A stretch of DNA of 64,000 nt from Hexactinellida sp. DTS-2022. Taxonomy: Eukaryota; Porifera; Hexactinellida. Below the pieces are notes generated by a model that saw only the letters and a program-made list of their open reading frames with translations, made no database searches and was not told the origin of the DNA. Shown in pieces: positions 1 through 11,809 of the stretch (position 1 is its first letter; the number at the start of each line of letters is the position of its first letter). The translations under genes were made by a program, and so were the position numbers. Where the stretch lies: NCBI GenBank assembly GCA_028753945.1, contig JAPNXP010000002.1, forward strand, positions 2,914,001-2,978,000, in the 5' to 3' direction.

Positions 1-485
1 ATTCCATATTAGATAAATGGTAACTAAGTTAAATGCATGGGTTAAGGAATGTGTATGAAATATCTTTAAACCAATTTAATGATGAATTTAGATTTAGACA
101 CAGAAATCAACTATGTTTGACAATTATAAAGCTAGTGTTATGCATTTTCAAATTTCGGGAAAGAAGGAGGGAAGGAGGGGGGGGGGTAATATTATTAGGG
201 TATGATCGAAAATACAAAGAATTTCTTCATAACTTTAGTATCCTAATAGATGGAGATTAGCTTTATATACTATTCGACAGCAAATTGGCGACTTACTATT
301 ACTAATTAATACATTTAAAGGGGCTAAGTCAAAGGATTTTGAAAATTCGGAGGATTTAAGGTCAATTATGTGAAAGTGACACAGCAAAACTATTAAACCG
401 CAAGGGTCAAATCAATATATTTTTCGGATCTAAATTTCTTGTAATCCTAGAAAGGAGTAAAGGCAACTTTTCCCTTAGGTAGAAG
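1..485. other. AT-rich stretch without a gene
   Basis: I see no coding signal. A purine-rich tract ends in a run of about ten G at roughly 177-186. The short open frames here show no family motif. Confidence 0.5.
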
Positions 486-538
486 TTGATCCGACCAATT
501 GTACTTTTCTTGATCCGGCCTAATTCACAGGGATGTGT

Positions 539-1222
539 TTATTTAGAAATTTCACCAAGAATCGTATCAAGTTGTCGTATATCACTAATTGAGTTTAGCG
601 AAAGCGAACAAGGTTTTCCATTACAATTGGCTCTAACAGATAGATCAGAATGTACTATCAAGTACTTATTTACTAGGATATCGCTATTTATTAGACTAGG
701 ACGCATAAAAATTATACTGTTTTCGTCAGGATACCATAATGACCATGTTTTTGGCAAGGGAAGCAAAGATAACTTGTCAGGAATATCATGTAGACTGTTA
801 ATCTTGAACTTCTCTACCTCTTCAGCTTCTGAATTCAAGCTAAGTGTTAAAGTTTGGTTGAATAGTTCATATTCTCTTAAGTCGAGGGGACGCCTGCGCT
901 TAGCACTAGATTGATAGTATGATGGACAACCGGGTAGATAAACTGGTACAGCGCCATCTTTCAGCTTTGGGCTGACTCGAGGGATTTCACGGAAAGTTCC
1001 ATCTCCATTTGGAACTTTGTGGCTATATTCTATATCTTCTTCGCGGAAATGTTTCACGCAAATATAAACAGCCTTCAATTCATCTAAATCATCCCTCCGA
1101 AGAGCCCTAAACCAGGAGTGTCTGAGTTCAGGTGGATTTTGTGGTAATTTGAAAACTGGCACAATTTCTGAGGAAGATTTGTAGTTGCTTTTGCAGCCAG
1201 GAGCCGAGCAGCAATTAGGCAT
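539..1222 (-). CDS. THAP-domain zinc-finger protein, P-element-like or domesticated
   Basis: This uninterrupted 227-codon ORF starts with MPNCCSAPGC, the usual start of a THAP zinc finger. The C2CH ligands are visible as C5 (or C4), C10, C55 and H58 (CVKHF). The conserved P27, W37 and F59 are present, and the AVPVYLPG segment at about 91-98 closes the domain. THAP fingers bind DNA and occur in P-element transposases and in host regulators derived from them. Residues 110-227 hold a basic stretch (KRRRP) and an alpha/beta-looking tail of a kind seen in uncharacterised THAP proteins; I see no RNase-H-fold catalytic triad. The protein is far shorter than a P transposase, so it is either an N-terminal remnant, the first exon of a longer gene, or a small host THAP protein. 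The start was chosen because THAP domains begin within the first few residues. No terminal repeats were found around it. Confidence 0.8.
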   Translation of the reverse strand: MPNCCSAPGCKSNYKSSSEIVPVFKLPQNPPELRHSWFRALRRDDLDELKAVYICVKHFREEDIEYSHKVPNGDGTFREIPRVSPKLKDGAVPVYLPGCPSYYQSSAKRRRPLDLREYELFNQTLTLSLNSEAEEVEKFKINSLHDIPDKLSLLPLPKTWSLWYPDENSIIFMRPSLINSDILVNKYLIVHSDLSVRANCNGKPCSLSLNSISDIRQLDTILGEISK

Positions 1223-1455
1223 TTTGAAAATTAAACAATACTAAAAGCTAAGGTAGAACAAGTAAACAAAATTAAGTACGGTTAAAACAAAGTTTATACA
1301 CCAGAAGAACAGAGAGACTGAATGTCCACTGATTACATGACTTACTAAAAACATTATACAATCAAATTATATATTCAAATGAATTTTCTATTGTTTTGGT
1401 AAATTAATAATTACTAAACACTAACTATTTAACATTGTGGTTCATTTAGAAATTA

Positions 1456-1650
1456 CGGCTGCAACCGCATCCTTGGTCCAAATTACCCTTAAAAAAGTGA
1501 AGTCTTATGTTTGGTAGACCATGATTGACCAAAATTTGACAATCGGAAGAATAAATCGTCATTTACATAATCGATCGGCGACCTCATCCCTGGTCCAAAT
1601 TTCAATTCTTACTGTGAGGCCTTATGTATAGTAGGCTATGACTTCTGTTT
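1456..1650. repeat. degenerate two-copy tandem duplication, period about 117 bp
   Basis: Two segments starting near 1457 and 1575 share the order CATCC-TGGTCCAAATT then TTATGT-TAGTAG/TAGACCATGA, spaced about 117 bp. They look about two-thirds identical by eye. The function is unknown. Confidence 0.45.
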
Positions 1651-1652
1651 CT

Positions 1653-1910
1653 TTACTTATTAAGAATGTTTCTAACAGTATTTATCGACATATTAGCTAG
1701 GGAAACATCATTGGCAAAAATATTCGTTTGGGAATAGGGCCAGGAATAATTACAAAACGTCCTGACTTTGTTTACTATTTTGCGCTGAACAATGTGTTTG
1801 GGATAACGGTGTTGCAGACGGAATAAAACTGGGGCAAATTGAGCTTGAATTAATCTGCTCAACATTTCTCTCATAAACACGCGTCGATTATTCGCTACAA
1901 TTTGAATCAA
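1653..1910 (-). CDS. unassigned small ORF, 85 codons, possible transposase fragment
   Basis: I do not recognise this protein. It is basic. The first two thirds read RLIQAQFAPVLFRLQHRYPK and onward, and the end (SLANMSINTVRNILNK) could form a helix-turn-helix as in many transposase N-termini. That resemblance is only to the general pattern. No start context or splice signal supports a longer gene. It lies next to the two-copy duplication at 1456-1650, which suggests decayed repeat sequence. Confidence 0.25.
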   Translation of the reverse strand: MIQIVANNRRVFMREMLSRLIQAQFAPVLFRLQHRYPKHIVQRKIVNKVRTFCNYSWPYSQTNIFANDVSLANMSINTVRNILNK

Positions 1911-2881
1911 ATCAGCAAAGACTGCTTTAAATCTCCTTCATGTGTGTTCTCACACATATGCTCTTGAGTTGTAACTACGGCTATTGTACTTGTTCGAGAT
2001 TTAGTATATATAGATCTGACTAAACACTACAAAAAAAATTAAATTTATATGACTTTTCTGTTACTTTCATTGTTTGCTATTTTTCCAAAATCAAAAAATA
2101 TGTTTTGAATTCTACTGTACTTATTTACAACTTTAAATTTATGCATGTTAATTATTTACTCGGACATAGCCGACATAGAAGATTCGATCTCGAAAGCGTT
2201 TTATATTTTAGCTTAATTGTTGATATTGTAGTCAAATGTATTTTATAAGATTTAGCCTTATCTATACTTATGACAGAATAGATTTCGAATAATATTCGTT
2301 GAAGTGATTGATCAAAGTTCCATATAGCCTAATATTAAATTCCTATACCTGAGTGAAAATATGTCCGCCCATTTTTGACAAAAACTAAGATAGATTAAGA
2401 GTGGATATTCAATAGATATTATCTATGTATAAATACGAGAAAATGGAGCATCATTTGAAATCAATTCATAGGCATATTATTGTGCTATCAAGTTTTAAAG
2501 TGATACTTATCAATATCTCATGATTATTTTGCATTTTTCTGATTCAAACACTTACAACAAATTTTCAAATGCATGAGGATTATCAAAATTATGCTGCATC
2601 GCTTCATTTCTATATAGGCAATATAACATACAGTATTTATTCGAATAGTAGCCTAGGCGATTATTGTTTTTTAGCCGATTTTCTGACCAATAATTTTTGT
2701 GACATTTCGAGAATATCACATGTTGATAAAATTTATTAGTATAGTCGGTTGATAATCATATTGCGACTAATATTAGATAAATAAATTTACTCAGGGTACC
2801 TGTAGTAAATTTCTACTTGTTAATTTGGGGGGCTATTATTGGAGGTAGGCGATTATTCGAATAGGGGCTACTATTAGAGTA
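1911..2881. other. AT-rich, no gene seen
   Basis: No supported coding region or RNA gene. Short degenerate repeats of GGCGATTATT-like motifs (about 2650 and 2850) are the only structure noticed. Confidence 0.4.
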
Positions 2882-2883
2882 TA

Positions 2884-3782
2884 CAGTTGAAACCGGATAT
2901 TTTTAAGGTTAAATTACGGCAGATTCACCCAAAAAAACACATGAATTTAGTTTTGAAGGTGGGAGTTTGAATTTCACATATATGATGGAAGACATTATAG
3001 CTATATCGAAACTGAAAACAAAATCTAATTATCTTCTATAAATTCGAAATTATTTGGCTTGCAGTATTATGCTAATACAAAAGTACCATAGGGGGATTTT
3101 TTCAGACTCCACCTGATAAGTGTGTGGTTTGCAAGATCATTAGTTGCTAAAGACCTGTACTGTGTGATCTATCAGATAGATCATCGTTATTGGCGGTTGG
3201 TGGGCGGTTTAGAATTTTGATAAGATCTAAATAAAAAATATTGTGACCTTTTGAAACCAAAAAATGAATAAAAAGGTCATCTTTTCATGCGAAATTTGAT
3301 AAAATGCTTGATAAAATAAATTCCAAGTCATAATTCAAAAACGTAAACCGTCTACCAACTTCTTACGCTTATAATCTTTGAATATTGATTCTGATAACAA
3401 ACATTGATGGCCGCATTGCCAAATTACCGCATAATATCTACCACCACTTTTGGAAATCGCCCTATGGGAGATTTGTATTAGCCAAATTTTGAAACCGACA
3501 AAAAATAAAAAGTATAATAGATAGGGACATTTTCTTTTTGGTTTATTGATTTGTATCGTATAGGTATATATTTCTCACAATTACAGATTAATACAAGAAC
3601 TTTCATTCACGTGGGGTAATTTAACCTTAACACCGGATATTTTTAACAATCGGATATTTTTAACACATTTTCTTGTAAATAATTAATTATTGTTGTTGTT
3701 ATAAAATGGGGTATTTTTAACAATCGGATATTTTTAACCATTTTCGTGTAAAGAATGTGTTAAAAATATCCTGTTTCAACTG
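2884..3782. mobile_element. Tigger/pogo-like non-autonomous element, split by a TTAA element
   Basis: The left end CAGTTGAAACCGGATATTTT and the right end (reverse complement CAGTTGAAACAGGATATTTT) match over 20 bases with one difference. The left end follows TA. CGGATATTTTTAA is repeated internally around 3634-3740. A 720 bp element has inserted just inside the left end. TIRs starting CAGT with TA targets are typical of pogo/Tigger-type elements. No transposase is present. Confidence 0.7.
2907..3626. mobile_element. TTAA-flanked element, family T1, 720 bp
   Basis: The element starts GGTTAAATTACGG and ends with the inverse of GGTTAAATTACC, and is flanked on both sides by TTAA (2903-2906 and 3627-3630). 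A second, nearly identical copy starts at 63141, also preceded by TTAA, and a decayed inverted piece lies at about 52790-52915. TTAA duplications are made by piggyBac and Kolobok transposases; the TIR start does not settle which. There is no ORF of note. Confidence 0.75.
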
Positions 3783-4236
3783 TGTACGGTAAGTTTGAAA
3801 TCATCAAATACTTGTGAGAATTTTTTTGAAAATGGGTGCACGTTGGACTAGGTCGACTATTTATTGAAAATTGTCTGTTTATTTACATTATAATACAGTT
3901 TTACTATATATATATACACTTCATTCATTAGGAATCTAATAATGTGGTTCTATAACAATGTTAAACACATTAGTAGTTCACTGCAATGAAATTCAATTGA
4001 TTTTTGAAACTTCAGTAGCTATACTGTTGTTATAAACCATTAGAACCGACCTAAATATTATATTCTGGATTTTTCATAAAAACTTCAGGATAATTTTGAC
4101 ACACGAAAACAATAAGAGCCGTGCGATTATTCGGGGAAATACGTTAATTAACGAATCACAACCCAGAATGAATTTAAGCGCGCGTTAAGTAGTGTGTGTA
4201 ATATACTAGCCACAGGTTAACTTATTTATTATTAAT

Positions 4237-4450
4237 ATTACTGTGTTTTAGAGGAGGAAAAGGCCGCGAAGCGGCCATTAATTGCATGGCGTAGTGCCTA
4301 ACACGAACGAACAAAGGTCGCGAAGCGACCGAGATCGAAGGGCTCGTATTAGTATATTCATACTGTAATCCAACTAGTCTACACATACTATGCATATAAG
4401 AACATTAATCAATACGTCAGCCCATGGCCTACTTAATATACGTACGGCTA
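4237..4450. repeat. dispersed repeat with GC-rich hairpins
   Basis: It contains the short palindromes GGCCGCGAAGCGGCC (about 4262) and GGTCGCGAAGCGACC (about 4316), then a segment (4345-4440) repeated at 33475-33545. Relatives of the hairpin part lie at 38520-38600, 47224-47310 and 49820-49955. It is probably a piece of a non-autonomous transposon; superfamily not assigned. Confidence 0.5.
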
Positions 4451-4689
4451 TATACATGGGCGCCGGAACTCATTTGTATCAGGGTGGGTATACTTCCCAA
4501 ATATACTTAAAATTAAACATTTTTTCAATAAGACTAATAACGAGAATACACGTTTTTTGTTTATAACTATAAGGAATACCTCTATAAGGAATTTTGAGGC
4601 TGAAATTGACAAAATATAAAGGAACTTCAGCCTGAAATTTTAATTAGTGTTCGTTATAAAAAAAACATGTAACTAAAAGAAATTATATA

Positions 4690-6884
4690 CTGTCTACTCA
4701 GCTTAATTTGTACACATTTGTTACAGGCCTCTTGTCCCAATTAAGCGAAAAACCTTTGTAAAGTAGTGATTTACCTACAAATTTTGGTTTTAAACCTGTT
4801 ACAACAATTCCTCCAGTGCCTGCGGATCATTGATTATTCTCAAACCCATAGGATGAGCCGCAATACTCTCTGTACGGTTTGATATTTCCCTGAACCACAA
4901 GGTCATAATCTCTGGTATATTTCGATATTACTGAAATCAATAAGAAATAGACAATATTGAGATATTTTGTCCTGCCTCACCAGTATATCGACAAAGATTC
5001 TTAGAATTTGTTCTGAATCTCTGATCAATATGAATTTTCTATTGAGCGACACCAATTTTGAACCCAATTTTAGTGTGCTTCTTCTACTAAAAACGTTATA
5101 GTACGGTCCTACTATAGTTTTATATTATAAGTGCCCACTACTAAATTTATCTATGTCGGACTTCCGGCCGGCCGTACGCGATGGCCTGACTACACCGTTA
5201 GGGATAGAGATTTCAAATTTCGACAGTAGATATAGAAATTTCTGGAGATGATCACCTCGAAGCCTGATTTCTCAATTTAGCTTTTGTTCGTCAGTTATAT
5301 CGAAATTTATATTCTGGGCTAGTGACTCTTTAATTAATAATTCGAATTAGTTTTTGAAAATATAGAGGTTGTATTCTCATAAGGATGTTCTTTCTATATA
5401 TCAATTAAAATTAATAGGTCGCTAATCAATTCTACGTTTTATTAACGATTATTACATAAATCAGCCATCTTCTCCATATTGTAAATACTCTATAGCAGGG
5501 GTCGGCAACCCTAGGCACGCGTGCCACTTATGGCACGCGAAGTATTTCTCCACGGCACGCTAAGTGATTTTACTCAAACTCTTCCTTGTCGACGATTTTC
5601 AGTTTTCTCTGTTTTTGCCAACCTAACACATAAGTTTTAACTCCAATAAAGTGTTATTACTTGTCATTAAATACATAAGAGATACGACTGTCATATAAAT
5701 TTTGGTCCACTTGGAAAATTGGTACGGATCGACAAAGATTATCATAGATAAATGGTCACAACCTGAGATTTTTTGTTCCACCATGTGATGGAATTAGTAA
5801 TAAGTTGAAAATAAAGTGAAGAACTGTTTTAACGAGATTTAAGCGCGTACGACTGGAGAAGAACTTATTATCCGGGTTGGAGGGTCCGTCATGAGAGGAA
5901 GAAAGTACCAGGACAAATATTCTCTGCAAAACTGGTGCTAGAACCATTTTCCATGGAATATTGTTCCTAAGACCATTTCCCATGGAATCTAGGTCTTCGG
6001 ACCTATTATTTCTGGGAAATTTGCTCCGAGTGCCCATTATTCCATGGAAAATGATCCTATGACCAAAATTCAATGAAATACTGGTCCCATCGTGGGACGA
6101 AATATTTCAGGCCTGGACCATTTTCCATCGAATATTGGCCCACAGAACCAAATTTACCGGTAAATTGGTACGGGGACTATTTTGGAGACAAATTTTCCAG
6201 TGACAGCACTATTAGGATTATATTTGGCACGGAAGGTCATAAATATGTTGACATTATAGGCAAACTGGCACACTTCATTCAAAAGGTTGCCGGCCACTGC
6301 TCTATAGTATACTGATTACAATTGAACATATTACATAAGCCTACTATCTGCTAGATAATGACTGTTATTGATTGGTTTGTATTACTTTGTGTTTGAATAT
6401 GTATTTCATGTAAGTGCCATGAAAACACTTGGAAGTTGGATCATTTTACAAGTTGATGATGATGATGTCAATTATATTAATCAAAATAGCAAAGTAAATA
6501 CTACACGTGTCCTAATTTCTATTTGTAATAATTTAAATTAATCTTTAATTAATTCAAACTATTTGAAGTCTTCACAATTCAAACAATAATTTAATTATAT
6601 TACACTACGACAATTGTAATTTAAATATTGAAATTCTAGTTAAATTAAAGTGCAATCAGAAGGAGTACACTCCCTTAAATAAACATTGGGGAAGTTGAAT
6701 CAGAAGGAGACACTCACATCCCTTCTGTGAGGGGCTTTTGCTAGTTTGTCCCGATTAAGCGGAGTTTGTCCCGATTAACCGAAAGTTTAGTAATAGCTTC
6801 TAATGAAGCATTCTGTTCTTGGGGCGTTGTCCCAATTAGAGGCTGTCTCGATTAACCGGTGTCCCAATTAAGCGGAGTACACTG
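4690..6884. mobile_element. Tigger/pogo-like element split by about 1.67 kb of other sequence
   Basis: The two halves (4690 to about 5067 and about 6738 to 6884) together match, in inverse orientation, the intact 546 bp copy at 11093-11638, including GTCCCAATTAAGCGG-type ends. The intervening 1.67 kb holds the hAT element at 5496-6299 and unassigned sequence. TA lies at the ends (4688-4689, 6885-6886). Confidence 0.65.
5496..6299. mobile_element. hAT non-autonomous element, 804 bp
   Basis: The TIRs are CAGGGGTCGGCAACC on the left and CAGTGGCCGGCAACC as the reverse complement of the right end. They are flanked by a perfect 8 bp duplication CTCTATAG (5488-5495 and 6300-6307). The interior (about 5930-6150) carries degenerate tandem units built on ACCATTTTCCATGGAATATT. 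No transposase coding remains. Confidence 0.88.
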
Positions 6885-6931
6885 TATAATCATTAATTAG
6901 AAACCTCCAGAGGGGTTATAGATAACATATA

Positions 6932-8822
6932 CAGTGCAACCTCTATAAGTGGGGTCTCTATAAATGGGGAACCTCCATAAGTGGGGAATTTTTTTACCAT
7001 ATTCGTATATATCCATACAAATGAACCTCTATAAGCGGGGAAGTGGGGAATGGGGGACCATAAATTTCAAGGAGTTTTTATCTCCATACAAAACAACCTC
7101 CATAAATGGGGGGAATGGACAAATCCTAACATGATTCTTATAAAATAATACAATATTTCCAATAAATCGACTCTAAAGTTCTACAGGAAAAATATTTTCG
7201 ATTGATCTACTATGATGTTTTTAGAAGAAATCACCTAGTGTAGATCAGCAGTTAACTAAATTGTCATAATATACAAATAAGAACTAGAACGTGCATTAAC
7301 GGTGTTCTCTAAAGGGAAAAATCAGAAATTTCGCTCCAAAAGACATCATAACCCTTTTTTTTTTTTGGTACCAAACACTCCCGAAGGACCATAACTAATG
7401 TTTGTATATGGTTTTGAGTCTCGTCCACCCGTATTTTCAGAGTTATAAGCTATTTTGTACAGCGGATCACTGGTTTCTCCACTTTGAACGATTCTCTTTA
7501 TTATATTCCTCAACAATGGTAAGATTGGTGGTTCGATTACTCTATCCTAGCAATCACTGACGAAAATAAACAACAATTGATCAAAAAAAATTCGCAAAAA
7601 GTGAAAATTTAAACACTTATGGCCTATAATCGCATTCGAGGGTACGTTTTCTGGTCCATTTTTTTTCTAAGACACCCGAGCAGCTACAATATTTATTTAC
7701 CTCTCAAAATGCTCGCAATACCCGACTTCCTATCCGTTCATAATACATTTTGTGACCCCAACATGCACCGTTTTCAAAATGATCCGTATATGGGCATGAA
7801 ATGTGCCCAATTTTGATGACACAACAAAATTTATATCAACGAAAGTATAAACTCTAGAGCATAGATATAACCAACTATTCACATCAATATCCCACTACAA
7901 ACTCATTGGAAGAACAAATGAGACTAGTAACCAAATGGTCACTCTTCTATAAATTCGCATGCCCATATATGGTGGTGTCATTTCAGTGATGTGACCATGA
8001 ACTTTGAAATTAAATATTACGCTAGACCTTAGTTCCAACTTCCTAGTAACATCAATAATCCATTTTAAGTTAGATGGTATAGTTATAATATACTACTTCG
8101 TAAATTTAAACGTGTTGGGATTCTTCACGGCCTTTTTCTCAATATGATATAAATGCCGGTGTTAGGGAGATATTGCCACAGATTTTGACGAAATTAAGAT
8201 CGGTTAAGAGCTCAAAATTTTATACAAATTCTATGTCACTAACATGTATTTTCGCATTAATTCGATAAGCCAAAAACACCAAACTTCAATAAATATAATA
8301 TAAAGTGTCTTATAAATAAAATAAATGTTCACAAATCCGCAATACTGACACTGTCCCTTGATATTCGGCACATGGAAGTCTAAAATCAAACTTCTCTGTC
8401 ACTGAATCGTTAGATTATGCAATAATATAGCTGAATACAAATAGAGAACATTCTAGAACAATTATAAACTAAGTAAATCCATGGCAGTATCTATGTTATA
8501 TTGAATAGACGCTCATAACTGCATTCCAAAAGAATCCATACCTAGACAAAACAATTCAATAAGCACTTGAATGAATAAATTCCTAGTAATATCACTTCTG
8601 GCATAACTCTGTGGTTACTATGAAGTAATCAGAGAATCTATAGACATGTTCAGTACTGAATTATCAATTCGCTATATAGAATTCCGTTAATGTGTGTGTT
8701 ATATGAATATTTTGTATAATATAGCATATATAATGTTTTTCCAATTGAATTTTATAACCGGGGAATGGGGGGCAATTGAAATTTACCCCGTCCCAGCTCC
8801 CCCACTTATAGAGGTTCCACTG
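6932..8822. mobile_element. Tigger/pogo-like element, 1.9 kb
   Basis: The TIRs are CAGTGCAACCTCTATAAGTG and, inversely, CAGTGGAACCTCTATAAGTG, with TA on both sides. The left end repeats CCTCTATAAGTGGGG-like units four or five times. It contains the dispersed repeat at about 7630-8000. No intact transposase frame is seen. Confidence 0.7.
7630..8000. repeat. dispersed repeat, inverse copy at 24600-25060
   Basis: Shared landmarks on opposite strands include TACATTTTGTGACCC, CCATATATGGGCATG, GACTTCCTAT and TATTCACATCAATAT, in the same order. The copies are clearly diverged. The family is unassigned. Confidence 0.55.
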
Positions 8823-9131
8823 TACTTGTTATACATTCTAAATGTCTATGAACTTACAAAATTTGGTGACAAATTGTGAACAAATCTAAAACAAAATTGG
8901 ATCTTGGATGACAGCAATTACTTTGATCAATTGAATAAAAATATTGATTGGAATATCGGGCATTAACAGGGTGGGTTAATCCTACCCTAAATAATTTTAG
9001 CGTGGGTCCACACCCACCCTTCCACCCCACTTTCGGCGCCCCTGGCTAAATATGTCGCCGAGAAGGCCATAAAACCAGGAGGCCAGTTTCTAATTTTCAA
9101 AATGGAGAATTGATCTTTATTCGAATAATTA

Positions 9132-9997
9132 GCAATGATAGAGCTGAAAAGTGTAGTAAAACTATATAGGAATATGGTATCCAGGTATACATAGCACCCT
9201 CCAGAATAGTGATATGTCATCATCTGATGACGTAATGGTTATTTTGGTTGCGAATTATCTTGTTATTCTAGCATACATTTAACATAGCTAAACGCGTTGT
9301 AAATGTTCAAAATTGGAACATGGTTTTACCCAGAAGTAGTATAATAAAATATATCGAAATTATAAATGGAATGTTGACACATTCCTCGGTTGCCATGGAA
9401 AATGATTATTTCCTAAAATGTGCCATAACTCTAAAAATATGAATGTTATGTAAGCTAGACTGGTACTGATCTGTCCGCAATAGGTAACTACCTATTCATC
9501 GATAATACATTTTATATGCCTAACTTCAATAGTTTTTGAGATAATGAGATAATTAACACTTAATTCATAATTAGGTAATGACACACAATCTCAAAAATTA
9601 TTGAAGTTAGGCATATAAAATGTATTATCGATGAATAGGAAGTCACATATTCGGACTGATCAGCACCAGTCTAGTTTACATAACATTCATAGTTTTTGAG
9701 TTATGGCACATTTTAGGAAATATACATTTTCCATGGCAACCGAGGAATGTGTCAACATTCCATTTATAATTTCGATATATTTTATTATACTACTACTGGA
9801 TATAATAACCAATATCATATTTTGAACTTTTATAACGCTTTTAACCTTAAAAGTATGCTAGAAAAACAAGATAATTCGCAACCAAAATTACCATAACGTC
9901 ATCAGAAGATGACATATCTCAATTCTGGAGGGTATTATGTATACCTGGATACCCTATTCCTATATAGTTATAATACACTTTACAGCTCTATCATTGT
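9132..9997. repeat. 866 bp foldback palindrome
   Basis: Two inverted arms (9132-9542 and 9588-9997) of about 410 bp match with scattered mismatches and small indels, separated by a loop of about 45 bp. Landmarks on each arm include CAATGATAGAGCTG, GGTATCCAGGTATACATA, TTTTGGTTGCGAATTATCTT and ATTCATCGATAATACATTTT. This is a foldback element or an inverted duplication. No ORF and no clear target duplication were found. Confidence 0.85.
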
Positions 9998-10275
9998 TAA
10001 ACCAACAAACGAAACCTATGTAAGGTACAAAATAATGAATATATCAAATCCTTAGACCTGTTGAGGTGTCAAAAAATCTAGATTTTGGCCTGTCTTACAC
10101 CTCTTATCAGTTGTCATGCCACCATGATAATAGTACAAATCTCACATATCCTATAATGGTTGTATTTTTAAGTCTAGTTACAATGAATAAGTAATCCAAT
10201 TTTGGGAGCATTCGGTAGTATATTTTTTCTAAGTTGTTTAATACCTCTTTTATTGTCTACGTATTACTTATAATC

Positions 10276-10356
10276 AGGCGCGGCGCCAGAGGGGAGGCAG
10301 GGGGGACAGTCGCCCCCCCTAGTATAAATCCTGCCCCCCGTAGGGGGGCAGGATTT
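10276..10356. repeat. GC-rich hAT-like end with perfect 14 bp hairpin
   Basis: CAGGCGCGGCGCCAGAGG at 10276 looks like a hAT terminus. Just inside it, AAATCCTGCCCCCC (10326-10339) and its exact complement (10343-10356) form a hairpin with a 3 base loop. I could not find the matching right end. Confidence 0.45.
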
Positions 10357-10795
10357 AGTGTATTCTCAAGTTAAAATTATATGTGATAAATTCGCCCATG
10401 ATAATCCCAAAGCCCATTCCCCTGGACACCATTCTAGAGGCTCGATTTAGTACGTACTAACTAAATTCTAAATTGAAAATAAATACATTGCTAAAACTGT
10501 AATTCATAAAATATGAAGGCAACGACCTTTATGAGTTCAGCAACAGGCTGAAAATGGTGATCAAAATTTGCTAACTATATTGCTTGGCTGGTGTTTTCTC
10601 CACGTGTTCATTATATTTAAATGATAATTAGTACGAATCATCCACTAATTGTACATCGGTTGACAAAATCTGACCAGAATTAATTTAAGAATTCTGAAGA
10701 TATTCTGTTGGTGACTGGTGAGTGTCCACTAACTTGACTTCCAGGCAAATAAATCCAATTCCTTGTATTCCAATAAATCTGAATTTCTCTATATA

Positions 10796-11805
10796 TAGTA
10801 GATGCTGGATATAAGAACGCCGGTTATAAAAACATTAACCGTTCTTAGGCTGCGGTTGCGATTCGATTTATCGACATGGTTAACCGGTTAACCGCCCATG
10901 CTACTCAATACAACTAATCCCTTAGAAAATCCAGATTATACTACTGAATAAGACTCAGCTTTAAAAAGTATTACCCAAAATACTACATTAATTGATACAT
11001 TTAAATTAAAATAAACAAATTAAAATATATTATGCGGTGTTGCCGTAATGGGAAATGGATTTATGATATCATTTTCTAACACAATTCAGATACAGTGTAC
11101 TCCGCTTAATTGGGACACCGGTTAATCGGGACAGCCGCTTAATTGGGACAACGTCCCAAGAACAGAATCCTTTCGTTAGAAGCTATTACTAAATCTTCGG
11201 TTAATCGGGACAAACTCCGCTTAATCGGGACAAACTAAATAAATTTGATTCAAAATTGGTGCTCGCTCAATAGAAAATTCATATTGATCAGAACGAATTC
11301 TAATAATCTTTGCCAATACTGATGAAGGCAGGACAAAATATTTTAATATTGTCTATTTCTTATTGATTTCCATGATATCGAAATTTACCAGAGATTATGA
11401 CCTTGTGGTTCAGGGATTTATCAAACGGTCCTGAGAATATTAATGCTCATTATATGGGTTTGAGAAGAATCAAGGGTCCGCTGGCTTTGGAGGAATTGTT
11501 GTAACAGGTTTAAAACCAAAATTTGTGTAAATCACAGGTAAATCACCACTTTACAATGGTTTTTCGGTTAATTGGGATCTCCGCTTAATTGGGACAAAAG
11601 GCCTGGAACAAACGTGTCCCAATTAAGCAAGTAGACTGTAATTTTAATTATTTATTCAATAATTTCCAACTAATACTGCTGATTTTCAACAGAGCGGAAA
11701 CCTCGCTAACGAGATCTGTAACCGCTAACCGATATTAGCAACGGTTTACAGAATCCAGCCTTGATATGCAGTTCCCGACGATGTTCTTATAACCGGCATC
11801 TACTG
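10796..11805. mobile_element. Tigger/pogo-like element split by another
   Basis: The right end (reverse complement CAGTAGATGCCGGTTATAAG) matches a decayed left end TAGTAGATGCTGGATATAAG, with TA at both sides. The same TIR family occurs at 42838-43015. The element at 11093-11638 is nested inside. Confidence 0.7.
11093..11638. mobile_element. Tigger/pogo-like non-autonomous element, 546 bp
   Basis: The ends are CAGTGTACTCCGCTTAATTG and, inversely, CAGTCTACTTGCTTAATTGG, with TA on each side. CGCTTAATTGGGACA-type units recur four times at the left and three at the right. Relatives lie at 4690-6884 and 41326-41392. Confidence 0.75.
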
Positions 11806-11809
11806 TAGT

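Larger units (their letters stand above)
4455..9044. mobile_element. possible hAT-like element containing a nest of others
   Basis: The left end CATGGGCGCCGGAACTC and the right end (reverse complement CAGGGGCGCCGAAAGTGGGG) resemble the hAT element at 20857-21521, which starts CATAGGCGCCGAAA. Flanking 8-mers are GCTATATA (4447-4454) and GCTAAATA (9045-9052), one mismatch. If real, it has since been filled by at least three other elements. The ends could also belong to separate elements. Confidence 0.4.

Noticed and set aside
486-914. 142-codon plus-strand ORF
   Set aside because: It is the opposite-strand shadow of the THAP ORF.
5756-6315. Two ORFs of 105 and 80 codons
   Set aside because: They lie inside a hAT non-autonomous element and translate its internal tandem repeats.
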